A DNA stretch of 64,000 nucleotides from DFXE01 sp032054765 (GTDB lineage: Bacteria > Bacteroidota > Bacteroidia > Bacteroidales > Tannerellaceae): assembly GCA_032054765.1 (NCBI GenBank), contig DAMBSC010000004.1, positions 248,001-312,000 of the forward strand, in the 5' to 3' direction. Position 1 is the first letter of the stretch. Every line of letters starts with the position of its first letter. A model generated the notes under the pieces. It saw only the letters and a list, made by a program, of their open reading frames with translations. It searched no databases and was not told the origin of the DNA. The position numbers and the translations under genes are program-made. Below, piece after piece: positions 43,921 to 53,953 of the stretch.

Positions 43921-45414
43921 ATGAAGAAAATTATATACATAGCATTATTTATAGGCCTGTTACAATCGCAATTGTCAACTGTTACTTGTCAATTGTCAAC
44001 TACCATCTTCGATGAGCAGATACCAGTAAAGGTCCAACGCCTTCGCCAGGTAACCGATTCCGTACAACTTGTAATGGATTTTGAAATTGAAAATCTACAA
44101 ATCGGAACAGACCGATCATTAATATTGACTCCTACACTAACTGATGGCCGTGGGCAGGAATTGAAGCTGAAAAATATCATGCTCAATGGTCGTCAACGTC
44201 ATAAAGCTTTTATGCGTGAAATACAACTGAATGGTTGGGAACGTGATATAAAGAAAACTCATTATGACGTTATTAACCTTAATCAGGACCATAAGGCAAT
44301 CCGTTATCGACAAACGGTGCCTTATGAACCCTGGATGCGCGACGCACGACTGGATATAGAAACTGATCTGTGTGGATGTGCCGGACATGTTCAACAACTC
44401 GGTAGTGAAAAAGTAGCCAGCAGAATTGTGTTGGAAGGAGCTAAGGCTTATAAAGCACTGGCTAATGTAGCCTATCTGATACCGGAAGTAGAAGCAGTCA
44501 AATCACGTAGTGAATCCAGTAATGTATTCCTTGACTTCCCAGTTGCCAGAACAGAGATCAATCCCGGCTTTGGTAATAACCCAAGAGAACTGGCTAAGAT
44601 CGAAGGCTTAATTAATGAAATAAGAAATGACAAAAATCTACAGGTAACAGGAGTTATGATTACCGGTTACGCATCTCCGGAAGGTGATCTTAACTTCAAC
44701 AATCAACTGTCTCGTGGACGTGCAGAAGCTCTAAGAAACTATTTGTCGATGAAAGCCGGTATACCGCCACAGATGTATCAGGTAGGTTATGGAGGTGAAG
44801 ATTGGCAGGGTTTGGGAAGATTGGTAATGAACTCCTATATAGAGCCTAAGGGCACTATATTGAATATCATCCACAACTCAGGCGGAGAAAACAGAAAACA
44901 ACAACTAAAAGCCCTCGGTGGCGGATCTGTCTATCAGCGATTACTACATGGATTATATCCTCAGTTGAGAAGGGTTGTAGCACGAATCGATTACACAGCC
45001 AGAGGCTTCAACGTAGAAGAGGCCAAACAAATAATTAAAACTCGCCCAAGACAACTAAGTCTTAATGAAATGTATCTGGTGGCAAATACCTACCCTGAAG
45101 GAAGTAAAGAGTTCATTGAAGTATTCGAAACTGCAGTACGGATGTTCCCTGATGATCCAGTGGCAAATCTGAACGCAGCTGCATCTGCGCTGTTAGACAA
45201 AGACCAAATAAGAGCAGAAAGATACCTGCAGAAAGCGCCAAAAAATACTGCAGAGTACTACAACAATCTCGGCGTACTGGAGATGATGAAAGGCAATACT
45301 TCACGGGCAAGAAACCTATTCCAAAGAGCGTCAGAAGGAAACCTCGATGCAGCACTCAGAAATCTGGATGAGATTAAAAGAAAAGAAGATGCAGATAAAC
45401 AACTCAGAAACTAA
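43921..45414 (+). CDS. DUF3868 / OmpA-like protein (fimbrial locus)
   Basis: A 497-aa protein from the ATG at 43921. A signal peptide is followed by a DUF3868 domain (about 25-165) and an OmpA-like peptidoglycan-binding domain with ITGYASPEGDLNFNNQLSRG (about 245-265). TPR-like helices fill the C-terminal part (about 375-490). It may link the fimbrial outer-membrane complex to peptidoglycan. A 12-bp direct repeat CAATTGTCAACT (43969 and 43990) encodes QLST twice inside the signal peptide region. It follows the DUF3575 gene closely. Confidence 0.85.
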   Translation: MKKIIYIALFIGLLQSQLSTVTCQLSTTIFDEQIPVKVQRLRQVTDSVQLVMDFEIENLQIGTDRSLILTPTLTDGRGQELKLKNIMLNGRQRHKAFMREIQLNGWERDIKKTHYDVINLNQDHKAIRYRQTVPYEPWMRDARLDIETDLCGCAGHVQQLGSEKVASRIVLEGAKAYKALANVAYLIPEVEAVKSRSESSNVFLDFPVARTEINPGFGNNPRELAKIEGLINEIRNDKNLQVTGVMITGYASPEGDLNFNNQLSRGRAEALRNYLSMKAGIPPQMYQVGYGGEDWQGLGRLVMNSYIEPKGTILNIIHNSGGENRKQQLKALGGGSVYQRLLHGLYPQLRRVVARIDYTARGFNVEEAKQIIKTRPRQLSLNEMYLVANTYPEGSKEFIEVFETAVRMFPDDPVANLNAAASALLDKDQIRAERYLQKAPKNTAEYYNNLGVLEMMKGNTSRARNLFQRASEGNLDAALRNLDEIKRKEDADKQLRN

Positions 45415-45561
45415 GTGATAAACAACATAGTATAAACCTATTTAAAACAAATTTACAACTGAAAAAGAAACAAAAAATTTACGAACAAAAAAGAGAAAAT
45501 GAAAAACAAAAAAAGAGAGATTAAAACAATTAACATTAAACATTTTACTAATTAAATTCAA

Positions 45562-47028
45562 ATGAAAATGAAACAAACTTTTAAATTTTTTATGATGGCT
45601 GCTATCATGGCAGTAGGTTTTATTGGATGCTCCAATGAAGATATTGGTGGCGATCCTGGAAAAGGCCCTGTTAACGGAGCAGAAGGTAATGCTGTAATAA
45701 ATGTATATGACAGTACCGGTAAAACATATGCTGCAGGAACTGCAACAGATACACCATCAGGTACAGAACAATTAAATGCCTCAATTGACAAAATCAACAT
45801 TTACGTTTATAAAGACGATGGTGAAATGGAAAAAGCGCTTCCTAATCATAAGTTAAATACAGGAAGTCCTCGTAAAACTGACAACTTTAAGTTAGTTACA
45901 GGTGACAAACATCCTTACATATTTATCAGTCAAATCCCATTAAATGTTCCAGCTTCAGGAATATCTGCCTTTGAGAAACAAGAGCTAACTCCTTCATGGA
46001 CAAATAACAAGCCAAGTATAGCTAAGGATAATGCATTCGCTTTAGGAACTTTATGGGGTGGTCAAAAATCAACAGTAACAGGTAGTGGAACCTCGGCAAC
46101 TCCTGAAACTTTCACTATGAAAATTGGACGTGCAGCAGCCAAAGTAACACTAAAAGTTAATAATACTTCGGGTAAATTAACTGCAAGTGGTGCTTTAAAA
46201 GGTGAATTTAATATTTCGAATGGACAAGCTAACACTCATGCTACCTGGCGTTTAGGAGCTGTCCCTACCACTTATTATTTAGTTGGACAATACACAAATA
46301 CTACTACTCCGGGCTTTGCAGGTGCGCCTCCAGCAATTGGAGCAAAAGTAATTAGTGCTGCTCATAATCAACCACCAGTACAGTCAGATAATACAACACC
46401 AAATCCATATTATAAGAGTAATGAAGCATTTGACTTAGTCGTAGTTGGAAATAATGGAAGTACATTATATACGCTTGAAAATACAAGCGAATATGGTACT
46501 ACAGATGGAACTCCTGGCCCAGAATCCAAACAATATTACGGTAATACAACTTATTTACAATTAAAGATCAAATATACACCTAAATCATATGCTAATGGGC
46601 AAAGTGGTGATGATGGGGAAATTCTCAATACCGATGGCTCAAGATTTACAGGAGTACTTAGTGGAGGGACGTTCTACACAGCAAAAAATGTAGCAGGCCA
46701 ATTAGGTATATATGCAGATAATCCAACAGGCAAAACAGATCCCAATGATCCAAACAGCGGACAATATTCAGATGTAAAAACATATACAGATGGCTTTGTT
46801 TACTATAAATTCCCAGTAAAAGATAATAGTGAAGAAGGTGACCAAAATACGATGTTACATTCTGTAATTCGCAACCATTCATATAATGTAACTGTGAGAT
46901 CTATTTCCAGATTAGGAGAAACAGATCCAAAGGTCAATCCAAAAGAACCGATTGAAGAAGTAAAAGATGTAGCAATAGAAGTTGAGGTTTCTCAATGGAG
47001 TAAGATTGATCAGATTGAAGATTTATAA
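45562..47028 (+). CDS. Mfa1-like fimbrillin lipoprotein (likely major subunit)
   Basis: A 488-aa lipoprotein (lipobox GFIGC, Cys23). It has a fimbrillin-type N-terminal domain with KINIYVYKDDGEMEKAL and a C-terminal part ending VEVSQWSKIDQIEDL, as in Mfa1-type major fimbrillins. Such subunits are exported as lipoproteins, cut by an Arg-gingipain-type protease and polymerised by donor-strand exchange. An A-rich leader of about 150 nt precedes it, and a strong terminator at 47033-47070 follows directly. Together these suggest extra expression of this subunit compared with the downstream genes. Confidence 0.85.
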   Translation: MKMKQTFKFFMMAAIMAVGFIGCSNEDIGGDPGKGPVNGAEGNAVINVYDSTGKTYAAGTATDTPSGTEQLNASIDKINIYVYKDDGEMEKALPNHKLNTGSPRKTDNFKLVTGDKHPYIFISQIPLNVPASGISAFEKQELTPSWTNNKPSIAKDNAFALGTLWGGQKSTVTGSGTSATPETFTMKIGRAAAKVTLKVNNTSGKLTASGALKGEFNISNGQANTHATWRLGAVPTTYYLVGQYTNTTTPGFAGAPPAIGAKVISAAHNQPPVQSDNTTPNPYYKSNEAFDLVVVGNNGSTLYTLENTSEYGTTDGTPGPESKQYYGNTTYLQLKIKYTPKSYANGQSGDDGEILNTDGSRFTGVLSGGTFYTAKNVAGQLGIYADNPTGKTDPNDPNSGQYSDVKTYTDGFVYYKFPVKDNSEEGDQNTMLHSVIRNHSYNVTVRSISRLGETDPKVNPKEPIEEVKDVAIEVEVSQWSKIDQIEDL

Positions 47029-47032
47029 AATA

Positions 47033-47070
47033 TTATTTACCGGGATAGTATGATCTATCCCGGTAAATAA
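47033..47070 (+). terminator. Strong hairpin after the major fimbrillin gene
   Basis: Perfect 16-bp arms TTATTTACCGGGATAG (47033-47048) and CTATCCCGGTAAATAA (47055-47070) with a 6-nt loop, starting 5 bp after the stop. It could terminate most transcription or stabilise the upstream mRNA, giving excess major subunit over downstream genes. Confidence 0.8.
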
Positions 47071-47114
47071 CTCTGATATTATTTCGTAAATATTTTATTA
47101 ATAGAAACTGTAAA

Positions 47115-48050
47115 ATGAATTATAAATTATACTTATTAATGATTATATCCTCTATGCTTATTCTAGGAAGTTGTATCAACGATGATTTAAGCAACTGTTG
47201 GTATGGAAGACATCTTCATTTCCAGACTATTAATAATAAATATGAATTTAAATCTGTTGTAGAAAAAGTAGACTTATATATCTACAATAAGAACGGAAAT
47301 TTAGAAGAAATCAAAACATACTATAAAGAAGAATTAAGATCATCAGATTATAAGATATATATATCTGATGAACATAAAAAAACTGAATATGAATATATCG
47401 CTTTGGTAAATCAGATGGACTACTACCAGACTAATAATTATGAGGAAATGAAAACATTTGTAACTGAAATTATAGCCGATAATAAAAATATAGTAAAAAA
47501 TAAGCTTACTGATATTTTTTATGGATCTAAAACTATTGATTTTGATAATAAAATTTCAGATACTGATACTATTTATTTAATTAAAAATACTAATAACATC
47601 AATCTTTCTGTAAAATACGAAGAAGGTGTTCTGCAAAATGAAGAAAGTCTCAATACTTATATTAACGGTACTAACGGAAAGTATGACGTTGAAAATAAAC
47701 CTACAGGAGGCGTTTTATATACCTATCTACCTTATTCAGGGGAAACAATGCAGACCATGTCAGACTATAAATTTACAACAATGAGGTTGTGGAGAGGCGG
47801 AGATGCAACAGTTTATATTGAAAAACATCCTAATGAGAACATAGAAAACGTGACTCATAGACAATTTTTAAATATAACAGAGACACTCGCATCAGTTACC
47901 GGAACAGATGGTGAAAAGCTTTATGATACAAACGAAAAACTTGAAAGATATGACGAATTTGATATTGAAGTATTTCTTGACAGTAATTTTGCTATTGCAA
48001 AAATAATTATAGGAGATTGGGAATATATATATAATGAAGAAGAAATATGA
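47115..48050 (+). CDS. FimB/Mfa2-family fimbrial anchor lipoprotein
   Basis: A 311-aa lipoprotein (lipobox LGSC, Cys20) with the typical CINDDLSNCW start of Mfa2/FimB family anchors. Two repeat-like beta sandwiches follow (for example VEKVDLYIYNKNGNL and YEGGVLYTYLPY-like segments). Mfa2 proteins cap the fimbria at the cell surface and limit its length. It lies immediately after the fimbrillin terminator hairpin and before two further fimbrial genes. Confidence 0.85.
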   Translation: MNYKLYLLMIISSMLILGSCINDDLSNCWYGRHLHFQTINNKYEFKSVVEKVDLYIYNKNGNLEEIKTYYKEELRSSDYKIYISDEHKKTEYEYIALVNQMDYYQTNNYEEMKTFVTEIIADNKNIVKNKLTDIFYGSKTIDFDNKISDTDTIYLIKNTNNINLSVKYEEGVLQNEESLNTYINGTNGKYDVENKPTGGVLYTYLPYSGETMQTMSDYKFTTMRLWRGGDATVYIEKHPNENIENVTHRQFLNITETLASVTGTDGEKLYDTNEKLERYDEFDIEVFLDSNFAIAKIIIGDWEYIYNEEEI

Positions 48051-48142
48051 AATATTATATTCTATTTATGTCAATATCAAGAGAACCCATATTTTGGATT
48101 AATAAGTAAAAAACACAAAATATTTAATAAATTAACAAAGTT

Positions 48143-49555
48143 ATGCATCCTTGTTGTTATATAGTATTATTACTGGCTTTTATATTCCAGATTTCTTGCG
48201 TCCAAGAAGAGGTTGTCGAGAAACTACGAACAGATGAAAAAGAAACTATTTTATATATTAAATCATCTGATCTATCTACATATGCAATGAACGCTTCTAC
48301 TGAAATAGAAATTTCAAAAATTGATATACTTGCATTTAAAATAGAAGGAAGCAACGAATCATTTGCTTATCGCAGGGAAGTTAATACTTTTAATACTACA
48401 TCAAATCCTAACAAAAAAGAATTCATTGTAAAACTTATTGATGATGATTCTCGTTATAGTTATGTTTTTATAGCCAATGCAAGAACTCAACTTAACTCTT
48501 TAACACTTACTCCAGGTTCAGAAAAAGAAACTATATTATCACGTTTAACAACCCATTTCAATGATAAATGGAGTGAACAAACTCCAATACCGATGTATGG
48601 AGAAATAAAGGATAAAACTCCGAAAGAAATGGCAGGAAAAACGATACCACTTACACGGTGCCTTACAAAAGTTGAATTGGTAAACAATGCATCAAACTTC
48701 ACTCTTAAAGAAGTTTATATCTATAATCGATATATATACGGCAGAATAGCTCCCCAAGATAGAGCTTCTGGTTGGGTAGCAACTTATACTCCTCCTTTTT
48801 TACCAGATGCTTCGTTATTTAGCCCACTAAAACGCCAATATGCAACTTCTGACGGAAATAAAAATCTTTCGAATTTATTATCACCTTATACTCCGTCAGC
48901 TTCCTCACCGACAGAAATGCGAAATATAATTTATCTTCATGAAGCCGGATTACCTAATGAAGAAAACAACAATTTTAGACTAGATGCCACTTGCCTAGTT
49001 GTAGGAGGTATTTATGACGGTTCAATGAATTATTATCGTGTCGATTTCTTATATAACAAAGGAAACCCTAATGACCCGACATCATATAGTCCTAATTTCT
49101 ATATGGGAGGAAACGGAACATATAATAATGGTACAGATGCAGTACTTTATCGTCCTTTATTACGTAATAATCAATATGAAATAAAAATTAGAAGTGTTAC
49201 AGGTAAGGGATATGAAAATCCTGATGACGCATTTGAGAGTAATAAACATAACATGGAAGTTTACATTGTCACCTGGACAATTGGGAAGGTTCCAATAGAA
49301 GATCCTATTTATTCATTATCAGTAAATAAAAGTGAACTTATCGTTGACACCCCAAATACTGTTAAAAAAATTAAAATTACTACAGACTATCCTGATGGTT
49401 GGAAAGCAAATACAAGTATAGAAAAATTAGATATGGACTTCTCTCAAAATGGAGATATCTTAACAATAACATTCAAAAGGCCTAATAATATAAGCAATGG
49501 CATTATAAATATTTCAGCAGGAAATTTAACCAAAGAAATAATTATAAATCCATGA
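48143..49555 (+). CDS. Fimbrillin-like lipoprotein with BACON-like C-terminus
   Basis: A 470-aa lipoprotein (lipobox QISC, Cys20) with an N-terminal fimbrillin-like domain (ISKIDILAFKIEG, VFIANARTQLNSL) and a beta-rich middle. A C-terminal BACON-like domain starts YSLSVNKSELIV (about 385) and contains the motif GWKANTS. BACON domains often bind carbohydrates or mucin. It is likely an accessory or tip subunit. Its stop overlaps an upstream in-frame ATG of the next gene by 4 bp, so translation may be coupled. Confidence 0.78.
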   Translation: MHPCCYIVLLLAFIFQISCVQEEVVEKLRTDEKETILYIKSSDLSTYAMNASTEIEISKIDILAFKIEGSNESFAYRREVNTFNTTSNPNKKEFIVKLIDDDSRYSYVFIANARTQLNSLTLTPGSEKETILSRLTTHFNDKWSEQTPIPMYGEIKDKTPKEMAGKTIPLTRCLTKVELVNNASNFTLKEVYIYNRYIYGRIAPQDRASGWVATYTPPFLPDASLFSPLKRQYATSDGNKNLSNLLSPYTPSASSPTEMRNIIYLHEAGLPNEENNNFRLDATCLVVGGIYDGSMNYYRVDFLYNKGNPNDPTSYSPNFYMGGNGTYNNGTDAVLYRPLLRNNQYEIKIRSVTGKGYENPDDAFESNKHNMEVYIVTWTIGKVPIEDPIYSLSVNKSELIVDTPNTVKKIKITTDYPDGWKANTSIEKLDMDFSQNGDILTITFKRPNNISNGIINISAGNLTKEIIINP

Positions 49556-49587
49556 TAATATTTTACAAACAAAACAGACAATACACT

Positions 49588-51903
49588 ATGAAGATCTGGA
49601 ATTTATTCATATTATTCTTGTTTTATTTCTCATGTATATCTGAGACACAAATTGATGTACCACCGGAACCACCAGGAGATAAAGACAAAGAATTAACACT
49701 ACAAGTTGTAATACCAGGTGTAGATTCCCCTAAGTCTTACGCCTTGACTGAGGAAGCTGAAAATAATATTACTTCGATAGATGTACTTGCATTTGCAAAA
49801 GATGATTCTGATCAAACAAAGGAAATTTTTATGTATAGAGCCACGACAAATACTATTAATTCTGTTAATAATAATACTAAGACATTCAATGTGATATTAA
49901 AAAGACTTGATAAAGAAGTCCGTTTAGTTGTATTGGCAAATGCTACAGGTGTATTGAATTCACTTGGACCATCAGTTCTTGTTGAAGGAGGCATAACTAA
50001 AGGTGAACTTTTAGATAAACTTATTTATGATATAGAAACTTTAAATTTAGCTGAAGGCTTCCCTATGTGGGGACAAGCAAAAACATATATCAACTTAAAT
50101 ACCTCAGCAAAGATAGAACTAGATAAAATTTATCTTCTTAGGGCTGCTGCTAGAGTAGACATAACCAATTCATTAAAGGATACTGATTTTAAAATTGAAA
50201 CTGTTTATGTTTATAATGCGAATAAAAAAGCCTTTATAGCTCCTCCTATAGAAAATTTGACAGTTGATGAAACGACTAAAGTAACAAAGACTAATATTCC
50301 TACAGTAGATCAGAGTATATATAATTTTAATAAAATAATTCCACAAGGAGAAAGTGATTTGATTTGTGATATATATATTTCTGAAAATGACAAGAACTCT
50401 GCAACTAATTTAAATCCAACTTTTATAGTATTAGAAGCTAAATATAAAAATAATTTTACTCCAACATTTTATCGTTTGGATTTTATTAAAGACAATAAAT
50501 ACATAGATATCTTTAGAAATCACAAATATATTATTGAGATTCTTAATGTGAATAGTAGTGGTTTTAGTTCGCTATATGATGCTGTGAATTCTGATACACC
50601 TTCTACCGGATTATATATTAATATAAGTGTTGATAGTAAACATTCCCCTATTCATGACATGGTATATAATAACCAATATATGTTAGGAGTAGGTACTAGC
50701 GAAGTTCTATTTGACTGGGATAAACTTTGGATAGGAAAATCTTCAGGAGATAATGAATTTTATAATCTCCGTGTTTTAACTACCTATTCGGGTGGATGGT
50801 CTGCAACAGAAAATACAGATTGGTTTGATATTGACATTCCACAAGAACGTGATGCTATATACATTACAGTGAATAATAACAATACAACTGGAAATGAACG
50901 TGAGGGCATTATAACACTTACAGCTGGTGATTTGAGTATGGAAGTAAAAGTACGTCAGAGTGGAGGCGCTAACTGCCACTTAATCAGGTTTACCCAAGGG
51001 CAATCCAAAGGCTCCGTTAAACTACCATTATCCTTTGCTGAATATGCTAAAGGTTCCTTAACTACCACCGATCTTCGAGCTAAAGTAATATGGCAAGAAG
51101 TGACAGGCACAAGTCCTGTAAATTTTTCAGCAATATTAAAGGGTACCGGAGGCTCAATTAAAGATCAATATATAGAAGTAACAGCAACAGCAAATGGTTC
51201 TTATTGTGGAAATGCAGTGATTGCCCTTGTAACAGGAGATGGAATTGGTATGATAGGAGGAAAAGTTGATGAAGAAATTCTTTGGAGTTGGCATGTATGG
51301 TGTATGTCGGAAAATGAAAATGTTGATAAGGAATTCCATAATCCTAATAAGGATGATTTTATGCCAAGTATTATTGGTAAATATTCAACAAATGAGGGAT
51401 TATTCTATCAATGGGGAAGAAAAGATCCATTCCCTGCTCAATTGAATTACATTCAACCCCGAGTAATTAAAAGAGAAGCTGTTACATCATCCAACACATT
51501 AGTATTTATCACCCAAAATCCAACAACTTTCTATTATAAGGGAAATGGATATCAGGACTGGCTTGCAACAGGTATGAGCAACGAATTCTGGAAAAAAGAT
51601 AAAAAAGAACATCGTTATGATCCTTGTCCTACGGGTTGGCGTGTTCCAACTGATAATTCTGACAACTCAAAATGGTCTTTATCTCCACAGGAAGCAGGTA
51701 ATTTTATGAATGGACAATTGAAAAACTCAAATGGCGAATGGGACAATATTGGAAATGAAATCTGGCTATCTAATAAATTAGGAGTCAACTATCCTACATG
51801 GCAAATAAACAGTTCCGGTAGTATATCAAATGGAAACGGAGAATCTACTATTGGTAATAACGTTCGTTGCATAAAAGATATTCAATTAGTAAAAGGTTTA
51901 TAA
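49588..51903 (+). CDS. Fimbrillin-like lipoprotein with BACON and FISUMP domains (candidate tip adhesin)
   Basis: A 771-aa lipoprotein. The ATG at 49588 gives a short signal with lipobox YFSC. An ATG at 49552 overlapping the previous stop would add 12 residues and is the coupled alternative. An N-terminal fimbrillin-like domain (VLAFAKDDSDQ, VLANATGVLNSL) is followed by a BACON domain (about 355-460, motif GWSATENTDWFDI). A C-terminal FISUMP-type domain with YDPCPTGWRVPT and ending VRCIKD completes it. FISUMP domains are common in Bacteroidota surface proteins of unknown binding role. It is the largest subunit of the locus and a natural tip-adhesin candidate. Confidence 0.78.
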   Translation: MKIWNLFILFLFYFSCISETQIDVPPEPPGDKDKELTLQVVIPGVDSPKSYALTEEAENNITSIDVLAFAKDDSDQTKEIFMYRATTNTINSVNNNTKTFNVILKRLDKEVRLVVLANATGVLNSLGPSVLVEGGITKGELLDKLIYDIETLNLAEGFPMWGQAKTYINLNTSAKIELDKIYLLRAAARVDITNSLKDTDFKIETVYVYNANKKAFIAPPIENLTVDETTKVTKTNIPTVDQSIYNFNKIIPQGESDLICDIYISENDKNSATNLNPTFIVLEAKYKNNFTPTFYRLDFIKDNKYIDIFRNHKYIIEILNVNSSGFSSLYDAVNSDTPSTGLYINISVDSKHSPIHDMVYNNQYMLGVGTSEVLFDWDKLWIGKSSGDNEFYNLRVLTTYSGGWSATENTDWFDIDIPQERDAIYITVNNNNTTGNEREGIITLTAGDLSMEVKVRQSGGANCHLIRFTQGQSKGSVKLPLSFAEYAKGSLTTTDLRAKVIWQEVTGTSPVNFSAILKGTGGSIKDQYIEVTATANGSYCGNAVIALVTGDGIGMIGGKVDEEILWSWHVWCMSENENVDKEFHNPNKDDFMPSIIGKYSTNEGLFYQWGRKDPFPAQLNYIQPRVIKREAVTSSNTLVFITQNPTTFYYKGNGYQDWLATGMSNEFWKKDKKEHRYDPCPTGWRVPTDNSDNSKWSLSPQEAGNFMNGQLKNSNGEWDNIGNEIWLSNKLGVNYPTWQINSSGSISNGNGESTIGNNVRCIKDIQLVKGL

Positions 51904-51911
51904 GCAGAGTT

Positions 51912-53927
51912 ATGAAAAGATTTGTAATAATACTTCCCATTTTAATCTTATCCTCAAACATTTCTATACATGGTCAGGTAATGTATAATAAAGGAAAGAT
52001 GTATGTGGGCGGTTCTGAAAATAAGACAACATTATATATTAATGGTAGTTTTACTGCTGCTGATAATTCAGAAATAAATCATCCAGGTAAAACTATTCTT
52101 ATAGGTGATTTTATAAACAATGTAACAGGTAGCTCTACTGTATTTCTAGATACTGAGGTTGGTCGTAGTGGCTACTTTGAATTTAAAAATACGGCAAATG
52201 CACAATTTATTAGGGGCAATGCTAATAAAGCAACAAACCCTATAAAATTCCCCAATACAGTTATTATCAATAATAGTTCACCGGCTAAATCAGTAACATT
52301 AGATCCCTTAATGAGCGCGAATGTGAAGAATGTGACTTTTAGTAGCGGACGTTTGATTTTAGACTCGAAGACTGTAACGAATCAGGCTGAAGAGACGAAA
52401 ATTGCCCATCTGTGGCTGGAAGACGGTGCATCCGTAATTCAAAACACATCTACAAAAGCAAATATTCAGGTAAACCTTGATCTAGGTGTAGCTGGATCTA
52501 ATACTGGACGTCTGATAGGCTTTACACCTCCGTTTGAGACATTGTATTCGGATTATTTTTTCTATAACTTCCTTTCAATTCCTTCTGAAACGGAATTGTT
52601 TGTAGGAAACAGTAGTGAAATCTGGAATACGAATCCTCTACGACCCTTAAAAGGTGGAACAGGATATATTCTGGGGCAGGAACTGATTCCCTACTCAAAT
52701 TCGGGTTATTATACATCTCACCTTCATGATGATTGGAATGGTGCGTCATTTGATGATGTTGTAAAAAATAAATACCAGTTTGTCCGTAATAATATCGCCA
52801 CATCTTTTGGACAATTTAATTCTTTAACTGATAGATTTACAGGAGAAAGTCTAATAAATAAAGATGTTGAAATACCGCTGGTAAACGGTTATAATTATTT
52901 GGGAAATCCTTTTATGGTACCTCTAGACTTAACAGATTTATTAGATAACAATAGAAACAACTGGAATATAACATCTAATGATGTCGAGAAAAATTTTTGG
53001 GTATTAGCCAAAGGAAGTAATGGATATAGTAATGATAATGGTCAGACTTTTAATTTTACTGCTACTTATTTGCTCGGTCAGAATATTGGAGGTACTAATT
53101 ATGAAGATCACAGAGGAGATAATCTGATTGCTCCTATGCAAATGTTCGTAATAAAGAATAACGGAATGGAGATCAGTAATTTTAAAATCCCGAGGTCTAA
53201 CCGCACACATGGTAGTACGACCTATTTACGTAGCTCTTTTGTTGAAGACCCAATAGACGAATTGTTGATTGAAACTACAGATAAACAGTCGGGAGGCTTT
53301 GACCGTTTATGTATTGTATTTCGTAATAATGCTACCTTGAAAGCAACGGATGAATATGATACGGAAAAAATGTTTAATCGCTCCGGAGGAGTTAACCAAA
53401 TATATACTCGTTCAAAAGAAGGTAAATTACTGACAACTAATGTAATTGATCCACAAACAAAACAGATGAATATGTATTTTGAGCCACCTCTACAGATACA
53501 GGAAGTAGAACTGAAAGCCTATAGACTTGCTTCACTACAATCTATCGGCCAGGTGATTTTGGAAGATAAAAAAATCGGAGTCAAAATCGATCTAACTAAA
53601 AATCCTTCTTATACATTTCAATCGTATCCTGCAGATAAGTTTGACCGCTTTATTCTTCATTTTTCAACTACTCCAACAAGTATAGATGAAATAACAAGTT
53701 CATCAAATCCTATAGCTTACTATTTAAATGGAGCAATTTATATAGAAGGTTTACAAAACGTGAATTTGGGTAAGGAAGTATCATTGTATAATATGCAAGG
53801 ACAAATTCTTCATAAAGAAAAAATAGTAGAAATAACTCCGTGTAAAATATATAAGTTGTTAAATACCGGTATTTATCTAGTAAAAATAGAAGGTGATTCT
53901 CATGCTATAAAGCTATTAGTCAAATAA
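51912..53927 (+). CDS. Exported surface protein with T9SS type A sorting domain
   Basis: A 671-aa protein from the ATG at 51912 (signal peptide to about residue 21). A start at 51867 is less likely because it would lie inside the previous gene and bury the signal. The middle is repetitive, beta-rich and low in charge (KGKMYVGGSENKTTLYINGS). The last 80 residues match the type IX secretion C-terminal signal pattern: ISL-type beta strands, VSLYNMQGQILHKE and the end YLVKIEGDSHAIKLLVK. It would be secreted by T9SS and attached to the cell surface. The stop is 26 bp before the next gene. Confidence 0.82.
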   Translation: MKRFVIILPILILSSNISIHGQVMYNKGKMYVGGSENKTTLYINGSFTAADNSEINHPGKTILIGDFINNVTGSSTVFLDTEVGRSGYFEFKNTANAQFIRGNANKATNPIKFPNTVIINNSSPAKSVTLDPLMSANVKNVTFSSGRLILDSKTVTNQAEETKIAHLWLEDGASVIQNTSTKANIQVNLDLGVAGSNTGRLIGFTPPFETLYSDYFFYNFLSIPSETELFVGNSSEIWNTNPLRPLKGGTGYILGQELIPYSNSGYYTSHLHDDWNGASFDDVVKNKYQFVRNNIATSFGQFNSLTDRFTGESLINKDVEIPLVNGYNYLGNPFMVPLDLTDLLDNNRNNWNITSNDVEKNFWVLAKGSNGYSNDNGQTFNFTATYLLGQNIGGTNYEDHRGDNLIAPMQMFVIKNNGMEISNFKIPRSNRTHGSTTYLRSSFVEDPIDELLIETTDKQSGGFDRLCIVFRNNATLKATDEYDTEKMFNRSGGVNQIYTRSKEGKLLTTNVIDPQTKQMNMYFEPPLQIQEVELKAYRLASLQSIGQVILEDKKIGVKIDLTKNPSYTFQSYPADKFDRFILHFSTTPTSIDEITSSSNPIAYYLNGAIYIEGLQNVNLGKEVSLYNMQGQILHKEKIVEITPCKIYKLLNTGIYLVKIEGDSHAIKLLVK

Positions 53928-53953
53928 GAATCTAAAAAATAAACAAAGCACAT

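Noticed and set aside
45415..45561. A-rich leader before the fimbrillin gene as a coding region
   Set aside because: A 12-codon-scale ATG frame near 45499 is lysine/asparagine homopolymer-like and is not conserved-looking; more likely an untranslated leader.
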